A stretch of DNA of 35,344 nt from Holosporales bacterium (GTDB lineage Bacteria > Pseudomonadota > Alphaproteobacteria > BNTO01): assembly GCA_031257795.1 (NCBI GenBank), contig JAIRNW010000011.1, positions 1 to 35,344 on the forward strand. The letters are read 5' to 3'. The translations under genes were made by a program, and so were the position numbers. Below are positions 26,280-35,344 of the stretch, piece after piece. The notes below the pieces were generated by a model. The model searched no databases and was not told the DNA's origin. It was given only the letters and a program-made list of their open reading frames with translations. Position 1 is the stretch's first letter. The number at the start of each line of letters is the position of its first letter.

Positions 26280-27290
26280 TTGTCGCTCTTTTCTTCTTGG
26301 AGGATTTTCGTACTGTTGCAGGATGTAAGGAGGAAGAAGGTGAGAAGGTTTGTTTTTATTTTTGCGTTTGTCTCAGTGTTGTCAGGTTCTTTTGAGGTAG
26401 GATTGGCTTCCTCCCATCTAAGGCGCGTTCAGTCAGAATCTGCGCGACGTTCGCCTGGCAGCCCAGAGGATTCGTCTCGTCTAAGGAGGCGGACTCAGTC
26501 AGAACCTGCGCGACGTTCGCCTATACTGGACGGCAGCCCAGAGGCTTCCTCTCGTCTAAGGCGAACTCAGTCAGAATCTGCGAGACAACACCAATCTCCT
26601 GTAATGAGGTGGTGTGGTCGCCATGCTAAATGTATCTGGTTCTCTGTAACAGCGGTAGCCGTTGTGGCGGCTTACATTTGGGGAAGCCGCCTCGGGAAAA
26701 GTAGTGCCCAATGTCATTTTACAGGGGCAGAAGGAAATATAGAGATCAACAATGAAATTGCTGGATTGGAAATAGAAAACGCGTCTATGCAACATGAGCT
26801 CGATAGCTGTCAAAGGCAGAAAGAAACAAATAGCTGCCCGAAAGAACGAACATTTGGGGAAGAAACACCGTATGGAGAGTTGTGCACTCCTTATGCTTGC
26901 TTTGTTTTAGAGGAAATTCCGGAAGAGTTGGGCTTGGAAAACGTTCCGTTAGAAGAATTTCCTGATGCACTCAACAAGCAAGCGAAGTCGTTAAAAGAAG
27001 ATTTCCTGAAATACAATACCGAACGTGCTCCATTAGAAAGAGAGATACATGACAACAAGAAACGGGATGGAGAAGTAGCTGTGGTGATGAATAATCTTTC
27101 AGCGCTTAAATCAAGGAAACTGTCGGCTGAAAATGAAATAGAAAGGGTACGGGAGGAGAGCGCTAAGTTTCAAGAGTGGTTGAATAGTTGCCGTAGGACG
27201 ACAGGATTGATACTCCCTAGCTGCAAACCATGTGAGTGCCGATCGTGTCAGGAGTGTGATTGTTCGCAAAGCTCAAAAAAGGAGTTGTAG
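26280..27290 (+). CDS. Membrane coiled-coil protein with Cys-rich tail (paralog A)
   Basis: Leader, LRR(R)TQSE(S/P)ARR repeats, TM, coiled coil, C-terminal SCKPCECRSCQECDCSQSS. Confidence 0.6.
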   Translation: MSLFSSWRIFVLLQDVRRKKVRRFVFIFAFVSVLSGSFEVGLASSHLRRVQSESARRSPGSPEDSSRLRRRTQSEPARRSPILDGSPEASSRLRRTQSESARQHQSPVMRWCGRHAKCIWFSVTAVAVVAAYIWGSRLGKSSAQCHFTGAEGNIEINNEIAGLEIENASMQHELDSCQRQKETNSCPKERTFGEETPYGELCTPYACFVLEEIPEELGLENVPLEEFPDALNKQAKSLKEDFLKYNTERAPLEREIHDNKKRDGEVAVVMNNLSALKSRKLSAENEIERVREESAKFQEWLNSCRRTTGLILPSCKPCECRSCQECDCSQSSKKEL

Positions 27291-27364
27291 AAAATTTATT
27301 GTGATCGACCGTCCCGCGTCATGTTACGTTGCATGTGAATGCGCAATGAAAAAGAGGTGAAGAA

Positions 27365-28231
27365 ATGAGAAAATTTATTTTTATGTTTGTCGCAATATTG
27401 TCGATGTTCTCAGGACTTTGCAAGGGAAGTTTTGCCTCCTTTGTTCCAAGTCTCGATCAGTTGGAAAGTGCCGATCCTGACGGTGGAGTCGAATCAACTC
27501 AAGGCCGTTCTCGTCAGTCTACACCTCCGAATGGACCGCAAAATCGCGCTTTGATAAAATCCAGGTCTGGTTGGAAATATACGATGCTGCTAAAATGGTG
27601 TGTGTTAACGGGAATGGCGGTTGGATCTGCCTGCCTTTTAGGATACTGCATTGGTGGTGGAGGTGTGCCTTCTTGTGGTAAAGGAGGAGAACTCAGAGAT
27701 AAAAGATCAAGGTTGAAAATAGAAAACGAAAATCTACGGCGTGAACTCGACGGATGTAGAACGCAGCGAGACATACTTGGCACCAAAAGCTGCTCGAAAA
27801 CGCAAACAGTTCATGAACAAGGGGAATGTTCTCCTCGTGCTTGTGTTGTTTTAGAGAAGATACAGAAAGATTTCGGAATGGAAAACGTTCCATGGAAGAA
27901 GCTTACTGTTGCGCTCAGAGATAGAATGAAATTGCTGAAAAAAAGGGCCAAACAGAGCAAGATATCTGTTGACTCATTGAAAAGCACGATTGCTCGCAAC
28001 AAGGAACAGGCTGGGAGCGTGGAAGAGGCAAGGGTTGAGATTCCAAAGTTTCAAGCCGAAGTTTCGAAGTTGGAAGACCTGTTGAGCAGATTGCAGGTTG
28101 ATAACGAGAACATCAAAACGCTATACGAGAACTGCCATGAGCAGGCACGGCCCGATTGTAAACCATGCCCTGACTGCAAGCCGTGCCCGGCGTGTAATTG
28201 TTCGCAAGATTCGACAGATTCGGCAAAATAG
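27365..28231 (+). CDS. Membrane coiled-coil protein with Cys-rich tail (paralog B)
   Basis: Leader MRKFIFMFVAILSMFSGLCKGSFA, TM, coiled coil, tail DCKPCPDCKPCPACNCSQD; GMENVPWKK / GLENVPLEE shared with paralog A. Confidence 0.62.
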   Translation: MRKFIFMFVAILSMFSGLCKGSFASFVPSLDQLESADPDGGVESTQGRSRQSTPPNGPQNRALIKSRSGWKYTMLLKWCVLTGMAVGSACLLGYCIGGGGVPSCGKGGELRDKRSRLKIENENLRRELDGCRTQRDILGTKSCSKTQTVHEQGECSPRACVVLEKIQKDFGMENVPWKKLTVALRDRMKLLKKRAKQSKISVDSLKSTIARNKEQAGSVEEARVEIPKFQAEVSKLEDLLSRLQVDNENIKTLYENCHEQARPDCKPCPDCKPCPACNCSQDSTDSAK

Positions 28232-28255
28232 CAGAGAGTTTGTCATCTAATTCCT

Positions 28256-28346
28256 CTATACATTTCGAACCTGAAAACCAGGATTTTTCTCGACTCGGAT
28301 GCCGCAATTCATCTGTGGGAAACACCTGAGAGTCAGGGGAGATGGG
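28256..28346 (+). repeat. Family 3 repeat, copy 2
   Basis: CTATACATTTCGAACCTGAAAACCAGGATTTTTCTCGACTCGGATGCCGCAATTCATCTGTGGGAAACACCTGAGAGTCAGGGGAGATGGG. Confidence 0.85.
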
Positions 28347-28435
28347 TTTTGCAATATAATTTTGTGCTTGCGACACGATTCCCCAATTTGGCATAATCCA
28401 GCCCAGCGCGTTGTTCTTTCTTGTGGTTTTCCGTG

Positions 28436-28789
28436 ATGAGTAGGGTGGCCCTGTTTGTAACGCATACTGCTACTGAAAAAATAAAAGAGTTTGCCGCCGC
28501 TAGAGAGCCGGAGCCGTACGGAGTGCGCGTTCTTGTGTATAAGGACGAATTCAACAACATCAATTACAGTATGGTTTTTGTTGATGGGGCGAGCAGTACT
28601 GATTTAATCTTCGAGATTGCGGGGATAATCTTCGTAACCGACCAGAACTCCGCAATCTTTTTGAACGGAATGACGATGGACTTTGAGGATTCTGTGGGGA
28701 TACAGGGCTTCACATTTAAAAATGAATGTCTGACCAAAAGTTGCCTGAACTGCACTGGAGCTTGTGGACGAGTTGCAGTCGACAGTTAG
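28436..28789 (+). CDS. HesB/IscA-like iron-sulfur cluster assembly protein (divergent)
   Basis: ALFVTHTATEKIKEFAA...GVRVLVYKDEFNNINYSMVFVDGASSTDLIFEIAGIIFVTDQNSAIFLNGMTMDFEDSVGIQGFTFKNECLTKSCLNCTGACG; next to iscS. Confidence 0.75.
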   Translation: MSRVALFVTHTATEKIKEFAAAREPEPYGVRVLVYKDEFNNINYSMVFVDGASSTDLIFEIAGIIFVTDQNSAIFLNGMTMDFEDSVGIQGFTFKNECLTKSCLNCTGACGRVAVDS

Positions 28790-28833
28790 GATATGGTTCG
28801 CACATCTTTTCTTTTCCATTAACTGGAGGCTTT

Positions 28834-31174
<2,341 letters not shown>

Positions 31175-31175
<1 letters not shown>

Positions 31176-31312
31176 GAACCCGTTGACATAATGATTTAAA
31201 TTGGTCTTTTCTGCGTCGAATCCGGTTCGAAGCTAATGTACGTTTAGTACACTCCGCTTCTGCTCTCCGTTTCTCCTGAAAAATCCTCAATTAAATCTTA
31301 TGTCAACGGGTT
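31175..31312 (+). repeat. Palindromic element, family 2, copy 2, abutting obgE stop
   Basis: Left arm AGAACCCGTTGACATAATGATTTAAA, right arm TTAAATCTTATGTCAACGGGTT; apex GTACGTTTAGTAC. Confidence 0.9.
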
Positions 31313-31341
31313 ATAAGTTCGTCGAATTTTGGTGTTAAAAA

Positions 31342-32145
31342 ATGTGGACAGCAAGCGTTTTAACTTTATTCCCAGAAATGTTTCCGGGCCCACTTGCTTA
31401 TTCTCTTGCTGGGAAAGGTTTGCAGCGTAAAATCTGGAACCTGTGCGTAACTCAGATTCGCGATTTTGCAACCGACAAACACCATTCCGTCGACGACACC
31501 AGCTGTGGGCACAATGCCGGAATGGTAATGAGGCCGGACGTTGTGAATAGCGCCCTCGAATACGCAGTAAGTAATTTTGCTAAAGTGGGTGTGGAGCGGG
31601 GAGGCGGTCAAAGGCCACCAGACGTTAGCTCAGTTTTCGACGAGCCTCGAGAGGCTGCCGCAAAGCCAGCGATTATATATATGACGCCGCGCGGCTTCCC
31701 ACTCACGCAAAAGATGGTTCACAAATTCGCGGAAGGCAGCGGCGTAGTCATATTATGCGGAAGATACGAAGGGGTCGACGAGCGCGTAATCGAATTGTGG
31801 CGGGAAGAGCGAGGCTTGCGGGAAATTTGCGTTGGGGATTATGTGTTGTCAGGAGGGGAAATCCCCGCTTTGACCCTGATTGACGCGTGCGTGCGTTTGC
31901 TTCCGAATATTGTTCACAACGAAGTTTCTCTAATTTCTGAGAGTTTCGAGCTGGATTTGCTTGAATTTCCACAGTATACTAGACCTTGTGAGTGGATGGG
32001 CAAGTGTGTGCCGGAGGTTTTGCTGTCGGGTGACCACAAACGGATGTTGGTCTGGCAATTGCGCGAGGCGGAGAGGATTACTGAGGAGCGGAGGCCGGAC
32101 GTGTGGTCTGCTTATGTGCGGAAGAATGGGGGGCGAGGGGCCTGA
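31342..32145 (+). CDS. trmD: tRNA (guanine-N1)-methyltransferase
   Basis: MWTASVLTLFPEMFPGPLAYSLAGKGLQ; IIYMTPRGFPLTQKMVHKFA; ILCGRYEGVDERVIE; VGDYVLSGGEIPALTLIDACVRLLP. Confidence 0.96.
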   Translation: MWTASVLTLFPEMFPGPLAYSLAGKGLQRKIWNLCVTQIRDFATDKHHSVDDTSCGHNAGMVMRPDVVNSALEYAVSNFAKVGVERGGGQRPPDVSSVFDEPREAAAKPAIIYMTPRGFPLTQKMVHKFAEGSGVVILCGRYEGVDERVIELWREERGLREICVGDYVLSGGEIPALTLIDACVRLLPNIVHNEVSLISESFELDLLEFPQYTRPCEWMGKCVPEVLLSGDHKRMLVWQLREAERITEERRPDVWSAYVRKNGGRGA

Positions 32146-32201
32146 GCGGCGAATTGACGAGCCGGCAAACTTTTTGTGGCTGAGATCAAATGGAGGAAAG
32201 G

Positions 32202-32561
32202 ATGAACTTATTACAACAAGTAGAACAAGAACATATTAGTAAGTTGCTCAAGGGAAAGGAGATTCCACCTTTTAAAGCCGGCGATAATGTTCGCGTGAGC
32301 ATCAAAATTAAGGAAGGGGATAACGAGAGGGTGCAGGCCTTTGAGGGCACCGTGATCGGCCGGAAAAACCGCGGAATCAATTCTTCTTTCCGGGTGCGCA
32401 AGGTGTCTTACGGAGTTGGCGTGGAGCGGGTGTTTCCTTTGTATTCTCCAAACATCGACATAAAAAGGGTACGAGAGGGGCGAGTGAGACGCGCAAAATT
32501 GTACTATTTGCGGAGCCGCTCAGGGAAAAGCGCGAAGATTGCCCAGCTGACCCACTTCTAA
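32202..32561 (+). CDS. rplS: 50S ribosomal protein L19
   Basis: [92 protein letters not shown]. Confidence 0.97.
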   Translation: MNLLQQVEQEHISKLLKGKEIPPFKAGDNVRVSIKIKEGDNERVQAFEGTVIGRKNRGINSSFRVRKVSYGVGVERVFPLYSPNIDIKRVREGRVRRAKLYYLRSRSGKSAKIAQLTHF

Positions 32562-32799
32562 CCTAGCGTTTCTTGAAATTTCGATATGTCGCGCCAATGG
32601 TCGATGGCGCGGCTCGTGTGCTGTGGTGACATTTCGTAGCGCACCGCACGGTCAGAACCAACCTCACGGTAAAGGCCTGAACTTCGTTTTTGCATCAAAT
32701 CAACAGTTCAGCAAAGATTTTTGAGGCCTTGCAGGAATTGGTGCTTGATTCCCCAATTTTTTTATGTGACCAATATACTGTTGTTAGGTAGTTTTTAGG

Positions 32800-34305
32800 A
32801 TGGTTATGCGTTTTTGTTATAAGAAGTTACTGAAGCACGCTTCGATCGGTAGCTGTGTGTTATGTAGTGTGTTTTGTTGTCAGAGTTTGTTCGCTGGGCT
32901 TTGGGGGAGCAAAGCGTCAAGTCAGGCGAACGTAGAAGCGGGAAATACAGCTCAACAGCAACAAGTTCATGAAGGAATTGTTAAACCAAATCAGCACACT
33001 GCAGCTAACGGCAAAAAGTCTGCGAGTGGTACAATGCCTCAATCGTCCTATCAAAGAAACCTAGGGGCCCCAGTTATAGCAGAATACGATGTGTACTCAC
33101 GGCCATTAGATCATTATAGGTCTGGTGGGAAAGGAGCAAATGGAATTGTTAAACCAAATCAGTTCACTGCAGCTAACGGCAAAAAGTCTGCGAGTGGTAC
33201 AATGCCTCAATCGTTCCATCAAAGAAACCTATTGGCCCCAGTTATAGCAGAATACGGTGTGTACTCACGGCCATTAGATTTTCTTATGCCTGGTCCGAAA
33301 GGAATGTCCGAATGTGAACGCGCTCATTACTCTAAAGGAAGGAAACGGAATAGCTTGTCGAGTAAAAATGCAAAGAATAACGAGATTCACAGCCTCCGAG
33401 AGTTATGCAAAGGATGTGAATGTCCAGAGGAAGTTCCGCTGGTAAAGAACAAGCCAATTTATCAGCCTAAGCCACATGGTTGGGATAAACAGCAACGACG
33501 AGTCGATGAAGAGTTTCCGGATGAAGAGTTTCTGGATGAAGAGTTTCCGGGGGATCCTTTGGTGTCGCAAATTGGAAGCGCCAAGGCTAAAGCGCCAGAT
33601 GTTACTGGACCTCTTTCGAAACCTTCAAATGATGATAAATGTTCGCCTGAGTCTCCATATGCGGCAAAGCAACTTCGTATAGCTAGAAGTATTGCAGAGA
33701 GGCAGCGTGATACAGCGAGGCGTGTTGCAAGGAAACTGGCAGAACAGCAAATGGAACGGACAGGGCGGCCGAAGAAAAAGGACACGCCTAAGTCGGAGCA
33801 CGTCCCATCCCCTAAAGAACTGCGTGACTCGGACGGAAGGGCAAACGCTAAGGGAATAAAGGGACGGTCGATAGTATATACTGCCCCGCTAGATGTCGAT
33901 GGCCGCGGATTAGGTCCTCATCATGATGGCGATGATCGCAGTGGCTATACTGCCCCGCTAGATGTTAATGGCAGCGGATTAGGTCCTCGTCATGATGGCG
34001 ATGATCACAGTAGCTGTACTGCCCCGCTAGATGTCGACGGCAGCGGATTAGGTCCTCGTCATGATGGCGATGATCGCAGTGGCTATACTGCCCCGCTAGG
34101 TGTTGATGGCAGCGGATTAGGTCCTCGTCATGGTGGCGATGATCACAGTGGCTGTTTAGATGAAAAGGAGACTGCTGAAGATTCACAAAAACCAACATTG
34201 TTTCCTTTTGATCCTATTATTGCGCCTCGTGCAACAAGTATAAAAGCCGCAAAGCGTGGCCAGGAGGCTTCAACAGGCCCTTGGAGCAAAATCACTTCGA
34301 AGTAA
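32800..34305 (+). CDS. Secreted repeat protein of unknown function
   Basis: Leader KHASIGSCVLCSVFCCQSLFAG; two ~46-aa repeats (GIVKPNQ.TAANGKKSASGTMPQS..QRNL.APVIAEY.VYSRPLD); four 23-aa C-terminal repeats. Confidence 0.65.
   Translation: MVMRFCYKKLLKHASIGSCVLCSVFCCQSLFAGLWGSKASSQANVEAGNTAQQQQVHEGIVKPNQHTAANGKKSASGTMPQSSYQRNLGAPVIAEYDVYSRPLDHYRSGGKGANGIVKPNQFTAANGKKSASGTMPQSFHQRNLLAPVIAEYGVYSRPLDFLMPGPKGMSECERAHYSKGRKRNSLSSKNAKNNEIHSLRELCKGCECPEEVPLVKNKPIYQPKPHGWDKQQRRVDEEFPDEEFLDEEFPGDPLVSQIGSAKAKAPDVTGPLSKPSNDDKCSPESPYAAKQLRIARSIAERQRDTARRVARKLAEQQMERTGRPKKKDTPKSEHVPSPKELRDSDGRANAKGIKGRSIVYTAPLDVDGRGLGPHHDGDDRSGYTAPLDVNGSGLGPRHDGDDHSSCTAPLDVDGSGLGPRHDGDDRSGYTAPLGVDGSGLGPRHGGDDHSGCLDEKETAEDSQKPTLFPFDPIIAPRATSIKAAKRGQEASTGPWSKITSK
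32974..33279 (+). repeat. Pair of ~138-bp in-frame direct repeats (period 168 bp)
   Basis: GGAATTGTTAAACCAAATCAG...GTGTACTCACGGCCATTAGAT at 32974 and 33142. Confidence 0.88.
33877..34152 (+). repeat. Four tandem 69-bp repeats (23 codons)
   Basis: Units start at 33877, 33946, 34015, 34084: TATACTGCCCCGCTAGATGTCGATGGCAGCGGATTAGGTCCTCGTCATGATGGCGATGATCGCAGTGGC. Confidence 0.93.
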
Positions 34306-34465
34306 TGCTCTCAAATTGGCGTCTGGACAACCCCCTGACACCAGGGTTGGTTTTTCAAAACACGGAAGAGCGGCAGGTGTGCACGAGCTCCAGGCGCCAG
34401 GGAGAATTCCTCAAAATAGCGGGGTAAAGCGGCGCGCTTGAACAAATTTTAGATCATGACCCAAC

Positions 34466-34978
34466 TCAAGTAACTGGCGCAGTGAGCCCGTCCAATTCAC
34501 TTTTGGTGCAAAAGCCAAGCACGACGGGGCTATGCGGCTCTAGGTTCCCGTAATTCCAATACGTCCTGTTCCTAATAGCCTGCACGGTCGCGCGCGTGGT
34601 GCCCAAGAACTTACAAATCTGGGCATCACTCAACTCTGGGTAGTATTTCACCAGCCAGAAGATGGCACTGGGCTTGTCCTTCCTTTTAACGATCGGCGTG
34701 TATTTCGTATTGCTCGTTCTAGACAATTGCTCGATATCCACAACGGGGCAGAGCTTCAACCTTGCCTTGGGATCGGCCTCACACCGCTTGATCTCATCCA
34801 ATGTAAGCTGAGAGGAAACGATAGGGTCGAAGCCGCACAGTTTGTCCATCTCTTCGTAAGCAATGCTCTCCACCTCCAGCAAATGCAAGCCACAGAAGCA
34901 GGCTATCTGCTCGAAAGTTAAACACGTGTTTTCTATGAGCCACACGGCCGTGGCTTTTGGCATTAATGGTTGAGTCAT
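34466..34978 (-). CDS. DUF1013 family protein (TrcR-like cell-cycle regulator)
   Basis: MTQPLMPKATAVWLIENTCLTFEQIACFCGLHLLEVESIAYEE...GFDPIVSSQLTLDEIKRCEADPKARLKLCP...FWLVKYYPELSDAQICKFLGTTRATVQAIRNRTYWN. Confidence 0.85.
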   Translation of the reverse strand: MTQPLMPKATAVWLIENTCLTFEQIACFCGLHLLEVESIAYEEMDKLCGFDPIVSSQLTLDEIKRCEADPKARLKLCPVVDIEQLSRTSNTKYTPIVKRKDKPSAIFWLVKYYPELSDAQICKFLGTTRATVQAIRNRTYWNYGNLEPHSPVVLGFCTKSELDGLTAPVT

Positions 34979-35286
34979 CTCACACCCAGTAAAGCAATGA
35001 ATCTACTTTGGTTTTTCTCATAGTGCGTGGGAGTTTGCAATCCTTTTTGTGGCGGCGCTCAACACCCCGAGCGACCTCATGAAAAAAATGTGGTAAAACC
35101 TGGGTTCCTAGAAAGGTTGTGTTTACACTCGAGACATTTTCCCAATTTTATGCCAGAAATGAGGTTTTGAAATGTGTGGGGTGTTAAGAAAACAGCATTT
35201 TTGTGTTGTTTTTTGTTATTAAGCTATATATACCCATCTTGACTGACCTCTTGGAGAAAACCGAATAATGTGTTAATACTCCATCC

Positions 35287-35344
35287 ATGAAATACGATTT
35301 TCTGACAGACGTGGTCCGCCTCGAGTTAAAAGCTCGGCACCGCA
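35287..35344 (+). CDS. 5' end of a gene truncated by window edge (MKYDFLTDVVRLELKARHR...)
   Basis: ATG followed by open frame to window end. Confidence 0.35.
   Translation, partial: MKYDFLTDVVRLELKARHR

Noticed and set aside
32590-32611. Hairpin CGCGCCA-ATGGTCGA-TGGCGCG downstream of rplS as terminator
   Set aside because: 7-bp stem but no following T tract; could be a structured RNA or terminator, but not supported enough to call
33877-34152. Regularly spaced repeats resembling a CRISPR-like array
   Set aside because: The 69-bp units are contiguous, in frame in a long ORF, without unique spacers; they are protein-coding tandem repeats and no cas genes are seen

Overview
The window (~35 kb) is a chromosomal segment of an alphaproteobacterium. 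Gene content and style suggest a Rickettsiales-like, host-associated lineage; I cannot name the species from sequence alone. Housekeeping genes recognised: trxA, split ATP-synthase genes (atpE, atpB, atpI, probable atpC), lspA, an acs-type acyl-CoA synthetase, mutS, an ABC-2 exporter (ATPase plus two permeases), pgpA, rpmH-rnpA, era, tRNA-Glu(CUC), rpmG, a PhzF-family gene, miaA, an IscA-like gene, iscS, obgE, trmD, rplS and a DUF1013/TrcR-like gene. Between them are orphan secreted or membrane proteins with internal repeats. The main discovery is a dispersed family of ~100-160 bp imperfect palindromic elements, reminiscent of Rickettsia palindromic elements (RPEs) but with a different sequence as far as I can judge by eye. 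They have a conserved core (a GTAC-hairpin apex and a 'TTCGACGAACCNNCAAACTTTTTGTG' flank) and terminal arms that differ between copies yet stay self-complementary within each copy. Some copies are inserted in frame in protein genes (acs, and two in rnpA). One supplies the N-terminus of a secreted protein, and several abut stop codons. A second palindrome pair (AGAACCCGTTGACATAATGATTTAAA arms) appears to share the core, and a third, unrelated ~90 bp repeat occurs twice in opposite orientation.
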